Below, in pieces: positions 24,694-31,420 of a stretch of DNA of 33,420 bases (positions are counted from its first letter, which is position 1; each line of letters begins with the position of its first letter). The stretch lies in the NCBI GenBank assembly GCA_049521055.1, contig JBEKPE010000010.1:1-33420 (forward strand), written 5' to 3'. A program made the translations under genes and the position numbers. The DNA is from FEN-987 sp049521055. Lineage in GTDB: Archaea > Thermoproteota > Bathyarchaeia > 40CM-2-53-6. The notes under the pieces were generated by a model. That model was not told the DNA's origin, did no database searches, and worked only from the letters and a program-made list of their open reading frames with translations.

Positions 24694-24930
24694 TCAAGTA
24701 GCCATTGTCATCGCCATCGCTCTTAGCTTGGATCGTAAGAGTTGCCTGAACTCTGGGTCGTCTACGAGCCAATCCATTACATCATCAGTCTTCGACTCTT
24801 CCTCGTGCAATTGCATAGCAGACTTAACATCTATTGGACAGCCACAGCGTGAACAGAAGCCACTTGGTAGGCGAATTTGACTCTTGACGAGATTCCACTC
24901 GTCGTCGCTCGCCCCACCAACGGACCCCAT
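24694..24930 (-). pseudogene. Detached C-terminal zinc finger of an archaeal tyrosine recombinase
   Basis: A 78-residue open frame. GFCSRCGCPIDVKSAMQLHE, ESKTDDVMDWLVDDPEFRQLL and RSKLRAMAM match the C-terminal tail of archaeal XerA-like/phage integrases, where a CxRCG zinc knuckle precedes a helical DPE-x-x-x-LL segment. No catalytic domain (R...HxxR...Y) is found upstream; the sequence there belongs to the divergent membrane-nuclease gene 37 bp away. It is most likely the remnant of an integrase truncated during insertion or replacement. A short independent zinc-finger protein is the alternative. Confidence 0.55.
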
Positions 24931-24966
24931 GCTTGAATTGTCCTATCCAGCAATCGTCAATGTTTT

Positions 24967-25908
24967 ATGGCACATTTGAGGCTATCAATCGAAGAGATCC
25001 ATTCTGACTTGCCGTTTTTCGAACTGTTGGCTGGTGCAGCGCTCACTCTAGGCTTAGCTATTCCAGTTTTCATGGACAAAGTAATGCGTCCCAAGTATGA
25101 AGAGAGATTCACTGAATTCAGGCTGCAGAATCGCATTGAATTCATAGATTCTCTCGAACGTGCGCTAGGAAAAGTTCGCGGCGTAAAGAGGAGTACAGCA
25201 GCAATGACACCTGAAGTATACGCAAGCATGGAAGAACTAGTCAACAAGTGGAGCAGACTAAGATCCGATGAAACGCGTTTGGACACACTCCTAGATCGAA
25301 GAGAGTATCTCTTTGTGGCTTGGATGATTAGCTTTGGATTATCAGCGCTTTCGGTAGGATTCCCTGGTATCGTGGTTAACCAACATGCAATCGGTGAGGT
25401 TGCGGGATGGTATTTCGCTCTTGTCATGGTATTTTCAGTGGTTTACGTGGTGCAGCTCTTCGATTTCGATAAGAAATTGTCAAAGTTTAGACCATTTGAA
25501 TTTGAGAAAGCGTCAAACCAACCCAACATAAACATCTCCGAATTCCGAGCAGCTGATTCAACGTATGAAGTGCGTGTTGCAAATGAACTCAACAGCAGAC
25601 AAGTAACGTTTGAACGACACCCTAAGATTCACGGGCCTTTCAGACCTGACTTCGCTATTCCATCTTCGAAGAATCCGCAATACTTCGTTGAGGCTAGAGG
25701 AGATCTATCAAAGGAGTCTTCCGTGGGTTGGTTAAACTACGACATTAGGGCCCTCAGATCCAATTATCCTCAAGTCAAGATGGTCGTCATTTCTAGAGCA
25801 CTGACAGCTCGCACTCGTAGACTACTTTCCAAATACTGGGATTACGTGTTCGAAGATTCAGAGATCGAAAAGTTAGTTGAGATACTCAAAGCGAGCACCC
25901 AAATTTGA
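24967..25908 (+). CDS. Membrane-anchored protein with PD-(D/E)xK-like nuclease domain
   Basis: A 313-residue protein. Residues about 17-37 form one hydrophobic segment, then a charged coiled region (38-112), then two more membrane helices (about 117-135 and 145-165; VAWMISFGLSALSVGFPGI, WYFALVMVFSVVYVVQL). The C-terminal ~120 residues look like a restriction-endonuclease fold: TYEVRVANELNSRQVTFERH (Glu near 201), then FRPDFAI (Asp near 227) and YFVEARGD (Glu near 242, Arg in place of the usual Lys two residues on). This E...D...ExR order with a following helix fits PD-(D/E)xK nucleases. A membrane-tethered nuclease suggests a defence role, inferred. ATG/TTG choice: ATG at 24967, 36 bp from the divergent remnant. 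No homolog recognised. Confidence 0.65.
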   Translation: MAHLRLSIEEIHSDLPFFELLAGAALTLGLAIPVFMDKVMRPKYEERFTEFRLQNRIEFIDSLERALGKVRGVKRSTAAMTPEVYASMEELVNKWSRLRSDETRLDTLLDRREYLFVAWMISFGLSALSVGFPGIVVNQHAIGEVAGWYFALVMVFSVVYVVQLFDFDKKLSKFRPFEFEKASNQPNINISEFRAADSTYEVRVANELNSRQVTFERHPKIHGPFRPDFAIPSSKNPQYFVEARGDLSKESSVGWLNYDIRALRSNYPQVKMVVISRALTARTRRLLSKYWDYVFEDSEIEKLVEILKASTQI

Positions 25909-25915
25909 ACCCCCG

Positions 25916-25932
25916 TTTGTGTGTGTGCACCA
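25916..25932 (+). repeat. Half copy of type A repeat
   Basis: GTTTGTGTGTGTGCACCAT, with a CCCCCGTTT lead as in other copies, but no CA right arm. It lies just after the nuclease gene and marks where the repeats resume after an 8-kb gap. Confidence 0.5.
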
Positions 25933-26043
25933 TCAGATGGTCGCGGTTCTCACGCAAGAACTAATCCTCCCTCAATACACGAAAACCTTTAGACTCCAAC
26001 TACTACATTCACCTAGATTTTGTGACGCGATTACAGGGGAAGC

Positions 26044-26955
26044 ATGATGCAAGAGTTGGATCTCCTGCTTGCGGTAGCGATAGTCGTCGTAGCTTCACTT
26101 AGTTCGTTGACGAATCTCTTTGTGATTCACCGTTTCTGGCAGATCCCCCAGACACCCACCCCTGCAACAGGGGGCGGTGATGAAGAAGACGAGGATGAGG
26201 CTGAAGGTGAAACTGACAAAGCCACTTCAAAAGAAGCGATACTCGCTCGGAGGGCTCAGCTGGTTCATGAGTTGGAAGAGGAACGTGGGTCGAGGGTTCT
26301 AACCCTTATCCACCGAAAGGAGCCTTGGAGCGCTAGCGATGATGAACCCGAGATCGGGTTTGAGGATTCTGAACTAATCCTCCAGCAAGTACGGGAGACT
26401 CCGCCGGATAAACCGATAGACTTCATCGTCCACACGGAAGGCGGTCTTACTTTTGCTGCCGATCTAATCTCTATGGCGTTAAGGTATCATAAGGGGAAAG
26501 TGACGGTTATGGTTCCGTTCTACGCCATGTCCGACGGCACATACGTTGTCTTGGCCGCGGACGAAATCATGATGGAGAAATGCAGCATCCTAGCGCCCCT
26601 AGAGCCGCTTATCGATGATATGCCAGCGACCTTGGTTATGGGTATTCTGAAGCGTAAACCAATCGAAACCATCTCCGATCGAACAATCCTCCTCGCCGAG
26701 TCTGCGCGCATGGAGGAGGAAAATGCAAGGGAGTTCGTGAAATGGCTCTTGATCGATCATATGAACGAAGAGCAAGCGACACAGGTGGCCAATTTCCTGG
26801 TTGGCGGGTTTATGTCGAGTAGTACACCGATCACGTTGGATGTGGCGCGTGCTATCGGGTTGAATGTTGTGGAAGGTGTGCCTGAGAAAGTTCACCAACT
26901 CTTCGAAACCATCGAATTCACAGGCGGACAAAGGCCAGGCAAACAATATCAGTAA
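26044..26955 (+). CDS. SDH-type Clp-fold serine proteinase homolog, divergent copy
   Basis: A 303-residue protein of the SDH_sah (PF01972) group, membrane-bound serine proteinases with a ClpP/crotonase fold. An N-terminal anchor (residues 8-30) is followed by an acidic linker (GDEEDEDEAEGE), a helix (RRAQLVHELEEERGSRV) and the core. Compared with its neighbour it reads HTEGG (130-134) for HTPGG, AMSDGT for AMSGGS (Ser163 kept) and LAPLEPL for LGPVDPQ. The nucleophile stays but oxyanion and neighbouring motifs have changed, so activity may be altered or lost. First gene of a pair, 18 nt before the canonical copy; a mixed complex is plausible. Confidence 0.85.
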   Translation: MMQELDLLLAVAIVVVASLSSLTNLFVIHRFWQIPQTPTPATGGGDEEDEDEAEGETDKATSKEAILARRAQLVHELEEERGSRVLTLIHRKEPWSASDDEPEIGFEDSELILQQVRETPPDKPIDFIVHTEGGLTFAADLISMALRYHKGKVTVMVPFYAMSDGTYVVLAADEIMMEKCSILAPLEPLIDDMPATLVMGILKRKPIETISDRTILLAESARMEEENAREFVKWLLIDHMNEEQATQVANFLVGGFMSSSTPITLDVARAIGLNVVEGVPEKVHQLFETIEFTGGQRPGKQYQ

Positions 26956-26973
26956 AGGAGTAAGGGATCTAGA

Positions 26974-27915
26974 ATGGATGACGCGGAGCTTTTCCTCGGA
27001 CTAGGGCTACTCGCGATAACCGCCATCAACTCAGGCGCACTCCTGTATGCGCTTCACAAAATTAACCCAGCGAGCGGAAAACAAGGATTCGAAGTTGAGG
27101 AAGAAGAGAAAACCGAATCCTCTGAGGAAGCGGAAGGAGCGCTAAGCCCCAGGGAAAACCCGACAGAATTCAAACGGCCTACCACCAAAGCAGGAATCCT
27201 AGCTTGGCGCCAAAGAATCATCGAGGACCTCGAGAAGGAGCGTGGAACCAAAGTTCTCACGATGATTCACAAGAAGGAGCTTTGGACCGAGCCGGGGGGA
27301 GACCCAGAGATTGGTATTGAGGATACTGAGACAGTTCTTCAGAAGATGCGTAAGATTCCACCGGACACCCCCGTGGATTTCATCATCCACACCCCCGGAG
27401 GCTACGCTCTGGCCGCTCAAATGATGGCCATGGCGATTAAATTCCATCCAGCCAAAGTCACCGTCATGGTACCATTCTACGCTATGTCCGGAGGCTCCCT
27501 AATGACTCTGGCCGCTGGCGAAATTCGCATGGAGAAGTACAGCGTTCTTGGGCCCGTGGACCCCCAGATTCCAACACCCGACGGAATGTACCCAGCCGGC
27601 TCAATAACCACCCTAGCGAAAACAAAACCGATTCAAAACATAACCGACAGAATGGTCATAATGTCAGAGGTCGCCAACCTCGAAATAGAGAACGCTAAAG
27701 CATTTGTTATGTGGCTCTTGGAAGGAAAGATGGACAAGGAACAAGCGGAACGCGTCGCAGATTTCCTCGCCCGCGGCTACATGTCCCACGCAACACCGAT
27801 AACACTCGACGTAGCCCGAGCCATAGGCCTCAACGTCGTCGAAGGGATCCCCGACAAGGTGTACGAGCTATTCAAAACCTTCACGTTCACGGGACAGCCT
27901 TACAGACGACACTGA
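26974..27915 (+). CDS. SDH-type Clp-fold serine proteinase, canonical copy
   Basis: A 313-residue member of the SDH_sah family. Residues 5-28 form the membrane anchor, residues 40-60 an acidic linker. The core has VDFIIHTPGGYALAAQMMAM (HTPGG at 139-143), VPFYAMSGGSLMTLAAGEI (nucleophile Ser172) and EKYSVLGPVDPQI, all in canonical form. The C-terminal THxTPITLDVARAIGLNVVEG-type segment is shared with the upstream copy. It should cleave peptides at the membrane or take part in membrane protein quality control; substrates unknown. AAGGAG upstream (about 26955-26960) supports the ATG. Second gene of an operon pair. Confidence 0.9.
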   Translation: MDDAELFLGLGLLAITAINSGALLYALHKINPASGKQGFEVEEEEKTESSEEAEGALSPRENPTEFKRPTTKAGILAWRQRIIEDLEKERGTKVLTMIHKKELWTEPGGDPEIGIEDTETVLQKMRKIPPDTPVDFIIHTPGGYALAAQMMAMAIKFHPAKVTVMVPFYAMSGGSLMTLAAGEIRMEKYSVLGPVDPQIPTPDGMYPAGSITTLAKTKPIQNITDRMVIMSEVANLEIENAKAFVMWLLEGKMDKEQAERVADFLARGYMSHATPITLDVARAIGLNVVEGIPDKVYELFKTFTFTGQPYRRH

Positions 27916-27990
27916 ACGGGGTCCTCGTTCGATTGCGTGTGGCACTCGAGTGAAGCTAATTCTCGGTTGACGATGGGTAGGCGAGTAGGT

Positions 27991-28407
27991 TTATTTCATG
28001 TTCTTCAGGTTTGCGTTGTCTTCGTCGAACGACACTTGTAGTTGAGCCATGATCGCGTCTTTTGTTGTTTTCTCATCGGCTCCGCTAACGACATAGTCTC
28101 CGACTACGCTTACTCCCGTCTTGTTGCCTTTTGGTATGTAATAGACGAAAGCCCTTGAGCCCGCGGTGGGCCCTTCGAGGTGTTCCTGTACGAAACCGAA
28201 TGGAGGATACAATGTGTTCTTTATCTTACTACGTACCGTTTTTCCCATAAGGTTCCTTTCAACCGTGATGACAACAGCATTGCTGCTCGCCATCTCCCTG
28301 CTTATCATCTTCAGGCTATCGTGCCGATGATCATCTGACTTGAGATAAGTCCAAATCTTTTCGATAGGAGCGTCAAAGGCGCTGCCTTCGTCGAGAATGT
28401 ATACCAT
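27991..28407 (-). CDS. SRPBCC (START-like) fold protein
   Basis: A 138-residue hydrophobic-ligand-binding-fold protein: ILDEGSAFDAPIEKIWTYLK at the start, then VERNLMGKTVRSKIKNTLYPPF, and AFVYYIPKGNKTGVSVVGDYVV, ending with a long C-terminal helix (TKDAIMAQLQVSFDEDNANL). This is the usual polyketide-cyclase/START arrangement. Ligand unknown. ATG start; convergent with the SDH pair across 75 bp. Confidence 0.85.
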   Translation of the reverse strand: MVYILDEGSAFDAPIEKIWTYLKSDDHRHDSLKMISREMASSNAVVITVERNLMGKTVRSKIKNTLYPPFGFVQEHLEGPTAGSRAFVYYIPKGNKTGVSVVGDYVVSGADEKTTKDAIMAQLQVSFDEDNANLKNMK

Positions 28408-28463
28408 ACCATCGCCGAGTTCAATGGTATCCGTGTTACTGATAAGAGTATTCAGGGACGTTT

Positions 28464-28490
28464 ACCGTTTTCCATATTTGTGCGCACCCC
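28464..28490 (+). repeat. Degenerate type A repeat
   Basis: ACCGTTTTCCATATTTGTG then CGCACCCC: the CCGTTTT lead and the TGTGCGCACC core of type A remain, the arms are lost. Confidence 0.35.
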
Positions 28491-28696
28491 TCGACCAATG
28501 CCACCCCAAGAATTCAATCGAACTACTCCGCAGCGCAGACAAGTAACAACAATACCTCACGCTCCTTGGTCTGGTTTTCCAGTTGACACAGCCGTCCAAG
28601 AATAAACCAATTTGTAAATCGTGAGGGATTTCTTCGGCCGAATTATATTGAAGATGTTGTGCGAATTCATTAAACACCTCTGCAAGCTCATCCGTC

Positions 28697-28873
28697 ATGT
28701 CTCCTCAGACCACCGTACAAACCCAAACTCTCGAATATGCCACGTGCAAGAACTGCGGGCACCCTGTCATCAACCATTTCGCAAATAGCTCTCCGGTAAG
28801 AAAACGTTGCATCGAGAAAGACTGCACGTGTAACTGGGTTTGGAATGGGGCGAAAGAGACAACGCCGCAATAA
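28697..28873 (+). CDS. Short zinc-ribbon protein
   Basis: A 58-residue frame from an ATG at 28697. Four to five cysteines are arranged as a ribbon: ATCKNCGHPVINH (C17, C20) and RKRCIEKDCTCNWVW (C38, C43, C45). The first knuckle plus a second pair 18 residues later is a common small zinc-ribbon layout. No helix-turn-helix or catalytic motif. It could be a stand-alone regulator or a fragment. The 52-bp tandem repeats begin 24 nt after its stop. Confidence 0.5.
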   Translation: MSPQTTVQTQTLEYATCKNCGHPVINHFANSSPVRKRCIEKDCTCNWVWNGAKETTPQ

Positions 28874-28896
28874 ACTCCTATCTTCACATGAGTCGG

Positions 28897-29051
28897 ACCG
28901 TGACGGTTCAGATTTGCTCGCCCGCATCACTAGGCCCACACACACCAAAAAACGACGGTTCAAATTTGACTGCTCGCACCATGCGTACCACACACACAGA
29001 TGTACTCGAGTTCAAATTCGGTTGCTCGCACCAGCATACCCACACACACAA
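28897..29051 (+). repeat. Three-copy tandem array of the 52-bp type B repeat
   Basis: Three units with their GGTTCA-equivalent anchors at 28905, 28957 and 29009, an exact 52-bp period. Each unit reads (AC)GGTTCAAAT, a variable pentamer, TGCTCGC (or CGCCCGC), ACCA, 7-8 variable bases and CCCACACACACA. The core GCACCA...CCACACACA is shared with type A, which marks the two as one family. Not a CRISPR: the whole unit is alike and there are no unique spacers. Confidence 0.85.
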
Positions 29052-29420
29052 TTACTGAACGAACGGACGACGGCCCTTAGACGAAGTCGCTACGCATGAG
29101 GCTGTCGATTTATGGCACGTTCGGAAATAGTCGAACGAAGAGGTTCGCCACCTAATATGAAAAGGGTTTCCGCGCAAATCATCAACTTGAGGAAACGATC
29201 GAAGAAGGTCAATGTGTCTGGGTCCTCTAGACGATTACGTCGCCGTAGTCGGGTTAGAGACTGATGTACCCACACCGTTTCCCGATACGTTGCTGGACTC
29301 ATTAAGACTGCCGCGAAGAGAACACGAACGTAATGAGGACTGGCTTTCCTCGAGGCCACAGGATCAACAAGCAATCGCTAGAACAGTTCTCAGAAAACAA
29401 AACAGTGATCCTGACAATTG
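29052..29420. other. 369-bp gap without a supported gene
   Basis: Overlapping short frames on both strands, including a very basic 50-residue frame at 29112-29264 (RLRRRSRVRD end), a 70-residue plus-strand frame and a 94-residue minus-strand frame. None shows a domain or a ribosome-binding site. It may be decayed coding sequence. Confidence 0.35.
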
Positions 29421-29588
29421 TTGAAGTGTCCATTTTGTGGGGAACATTGACCTAGCAAAGCCTACCTGAAAGTCCACCTTGGAAAAAAGCATGGCAACCC
29501 AGGTAAAAGGAGAACAAATGGATGGTGCTTATCCAAAATGCGTCTGCCTATCTACAGAGAAACGGGCAGCCGTGGAGAAAATGCTTAG
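29421..29588 (+). pseudogene. C2H2 zinc-finger protein with in-frame TGA
   Basis: The frame reads LKCPFCGEH, a TGA at 29448-29450, then PSKAYLKVHLGKKHGNPGKR and runs on to a TAG at 29586. CPFCG...KVHLGKKH is a standard archaeal C2H2 finger (C-x2-C, about 12 residues, H-x4-H), interrupted by the stop and probably short of two or three residues near it. A decayed single-finger protein is the simplest reading. Confidence 0.5.
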
Positions 29589-29619
29589 TTGATTTTGATC
29601 ACGGCATGATTCCAATACC

Positions 29620-29675
29620 TATCGATATATATCTACCAATATCCTTATTTGGTATATCTATAGATATACAATGGT
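29620..29675 (+). promoter_or_regulatory. AT-rich operator/promoter of the RHH gene
   Basis: Contains ATATATCTACCAATA and, inverted 15 bp on, TTTGGTATATCTATAGATAT, including the palindrome TATCTATAGATA. Repeated short AT-rich inverted sites directly before an RHH gene are typical of autoregulation; TATA elements lie within the same stretch. Confidence 0.5.
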
Positions 29676-29691
29676 AGGTGGTTAGACCGTG

Positions 29692-29874
29692 ATGGAGAAG
29701 ATAATGGTTTCTCTTACTAAAGAAATGAAAGATGCACTCGAAGAACAACGCAAAAAGAGACTTCTTGACTCTATACCTGAAACTGTTAGAACCATACTGA
29801 GCGAGTACCTATCAAAACCAGAACCAGAAGCCCGAACCATTAGCGAAACACAAATAAAACGAGAGGAACCCTAA
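29692..29874 (+). CDS. Ribbon-helix-helix (CopG-type) protein 1
   Basis: About 60 residues. MEKIMVSLTKEMKDALEEQRKK gives the N-terminal strand and first helix; LLDSIPETVRTILSEYLSK gives the turn and second helix, the classic RHH dimer fold. The charged tail (EPEARTISETQIKREEP) may be disordered. Such proteins are DNA-binding antitoxins or plasmid/virus regulators; no toxin gene follows directly. ATG at 29692 is used; a GTG one codon earlier is possible. The palindromic AT-rich region immediately upstream is the likely operator. Confidence 0.78.
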   Translation: MEKIMVSLTKEMKDALEEQRKKRLLDSIPETVRTILSEYLSKPEPEARTISETQIKREEP

Positions 29875-29976
29875 ATCAGGTGTTGTCAAGCCTATCTCGG
29901 TTACGCCCGTTTCCACTTGTCGTCAATTTTGCGTCGGTTTTTATGATTGTTACCCGTCGTTTCGTAGCTTCTCAAC

Positions 29977-30321
29977 CTAGGGTAGTAGTGCCAACTGTTT
30001 CTTGGCTTGGTCTAGGTAGTCCTGAAGTTTGTAATCAGGTAACTCTTTGAATTCTAATCCCATTCGGGCGTAGACTCGTTTCGCTATCACTCGACCAAGA
30101 GTTAATGTTCCCTGATGCCCGAAAGTACCCTCAAGCATCTTGAATACGGTGTCCAATCGGTAGGGAATCTCTTCATCCGATATGTCATGATGTTCTTTCA
30201 GAGAATCGTAGATAGCTTTCAGAACTTGCCGTCCTAAGATGGTGTAGATGGCATTATCAATAGCCAACTTAACCTCATCATTGAATTCCTTGTGTGTAAA
30301 TTGTGGCATTACAAGAGCCAA
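29977..30321 (-). CDS. NitrOD5/MetOD1-like helical domain protein
   Basis: A 114-residue all-helical protein. FNDEVKLAIDNAIYTILGRQ, VLKAIYDSLKEHHDISDEEI, LDTVFKMLEGTFGHQGTLTL and IAKRVYARMGLEF follow the order of the domain called NitrOD5/MetOD1 in archaeal signalling and regulatory proteins (a 'yxlG..v..ail..L......ip......l..iFG.ga..ie..i...ly..lg' pattern). The match is from memory and moderate. No DNA-binding motif is obvious. ATG start; an RHH gene lies upstream on the same strand. Confidence 0.65.
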   Translation of the reverse strand: MALVMPQFTHKEFNDEVKLAIDNAIYTILGRQVLKAIYDSLKEHHDISDEEIPYRLDTVFKMLEGTFGHQGTLTLGRVIAKRVYARMGLEFKELPDYKLQDYLDQAKKQLALLP

Positions 30322-30390
30322 GAAGTTTCGTGAAAGTTGTTCAGGGGATACTTCCTGCTGGTAAGTTTCTAGGAAGGATTAGGGTTCAAT

Positions 30391-30546
30391 CTACGGCTTC
30401 TTTTTGAACCAGTCTTTCAGAGCTTCTTCTATGGCGGCGCTAAGATCGCCCTTCTTGCCACCGAGCCTAATAACGACCGCCAATCGCAGTCGTCGCTCAA
30501 CATCGTCTGAGAGCACTACGTAAAGTCTACCCAATTCTATATCCAC
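30391..30546 (-). CDS. Ribbon-helix-helix protein 2 (short)
   Basis: A 51-residue protein from a GTG at 30546: MDIELGRLYVVLSDDVERRL, RLAVVIRLGGKKGDLSAAIE, EALKDWFKKKP. The strand (RLYVVLSDD), first helix and GKKGDLSAAIEEAL second helix are characteristic of short archaeal RHH proteins. AT-rich TATA-like sequence (TCTATATATT on the minus strand, about 30579-30588) lies 35-45 nt upstream. It precedes the NitrOD5-like gene by 69 bp on the same strand, so the two may be linked. Confidence 0.72.
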   Translation of the reverse strand: MDIELGRLYVVLSDDVERRLRLAVVIRLGGKKGDLSAAIEEALKDWFKKKP

Positions 30547-30931
30547 CTAGTAATATGCAAATGCAAATATGGGAATATATAGATAGCCCAACTAGCTTTT
30601 TGGTTAGTTCTGTTGCGTTCTAGCCGCGTTTTGTATTAGAGTTATCCATTTGTTCTTAGAAAGAATCGGCCAAAAAGAAAGCAGAAGCCCAAATGCTCGC
30701 GGGAGCGCTACTTGACGCTGAGACGCAATTAGGTGAACCACTCAAGCTTCAACGCAAGCTTCTCTTCTTGCTTGAAGGTCATACCTGTAACGAGATTTAC
30801 ACACACAAATAGAGTTCAAACGTGGACAGTGCACCATAAGTCCCACACACACTTTTCAAACCAACGACGGTTCAATTTACGACGCCCGCACCAGTAATAC
30901 CACACACAAAATGACGGTTCAAATCGACAAT
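30547..30931. other. 385-bp gap: promoter, gene remnant and repeats
   Basis: Left part: promoter of RHH protein 2, including ATGCAAATGCAAATATG. Middle: a plus-strand frame without a good start (about 30659-30811; MLAGALLDAETQLGEPLKLQ from an ATG at 30693), unassigned and probably a remnant. Right part: type B repeats from 30799 on. Confidence 0.4.
30799..30925 (+). repeat. Degenerate type B repeat array (three partial units)
   Basis: Anchors AGTTCA/GGTTCA at 30813, 30869 and 30916 (spacing 56 and 47), separated by CACACA tracts at about 30799, 30844 and 30901. The middle unit is the best (ACGACGGTTCAATT, CGCCCGCACCA). The last is cut after its first half and runs into the membrane-protein gene. 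Confidence 0.75.
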
Positions 30932-31375
30932 TCATCTAGGATGGGATCGCTGCTCCCAAAGCACCAGCAAATAACCGAACATCAACCCTTGCACAACTAT
31001 CTCTGGAAGCGTGGCCAACGTGAAGAACACGGGAGTAGTTGTGAAAACGATGTGTTCGATCACACCGCCACTTCCGGCTATTGTGCCAATCAAGAGGTAG
31101 AGTGAGGAGACGGACAGCCAACCCCAACGTTTCAGTTCAAGAATTCTTCCAAGAAACGGGTACAAAGCCACTGCCAAAATGAGGCCTCGCAGAATTTGAG
31201 AGGGAATGACCCACGGGCCGAATTCATTTGAAGGTTTCATGTACGTTTGCATTGTCGATCCGCCATACACTCCGCCCCATTGAATGAAGTAAGCCAACAT
31301 GCCAGCGATGAAGTATGTGACGATGTGAACGACGATTGTTCTCGAAGTGAAGAGTGCAAACGACTTACCGGTCAA
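30932..31375 (-). CDS. Four-helix integral membrane protein, unknown
   Basis: A 147-residue protein with four hydrophobic helices: about 13-31 (IVVHIVTYFIAGMLAYFI), 56-76 (IPSQILRGLILAVALYPF), 86-106 (SVSSLYLLIGTIAGSG) and 118-140 (TLATLPEIVVQGLMFGYLLV). The loop between helices 1 and 2 carries the soluble GGVYGGSTMQTYMKP stretch. I do not recognise the family. ATG start. Its 3' end abuts type B repeats, its 5' side a type A/type B composite. Confidence 0.7.
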   Translation of the reverse strand: MTGKSFALFTSRTIVVHIVTYFIAGMLAYFIQWGGVYGGSTMQTYMKPSNEFGPWVIPSQILRGLILAVALYPFLGRILELKRWGWLSVSSLYLLIGTIAGSGGVIEHIVFTTTPVFFTLATLPEIVVQGLMFGYLLVLWEQRSHPR

Positions 31376-31420
31376 CTTGGACTCGGCTCGCTGACAAGGA
31401 AATGGGTACGACCATTATTT

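Noticed and set aside
28462..28698. 78-residue minus-strand gene
   Set aside because: Its start overlaps the start of the zinc-ribbon gene on the other strand, it runs through a degenerate repeat, and its second half is low in recognisable structure.
28905..28983. tRNA gene, from GGTTCAAAT and ACCA
   Set aside because: No acceptor partner, D-arm or anticodon arm upstream; the 5' T-stem strand does not pair. Kept only as a geometric resemblance.
28897..29051. CRISPR array
   Set aside because: The period is regular, but whole units resemble one another, variable blocks are only 5-8 bases, and no cas gene is near.
29090..29424. Genes in overlapping plus and minus frames
   Set aside because: No domain, no ribosome-binding site, mutually overlapping; cannot choose among them.
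29448..29450. Selenocysteine at the TGA of the C2H2 frame
   Set aside because: No reason for Sec between the Cys and His pairs, and no SECIS-like element was recognised; decay is simpler.
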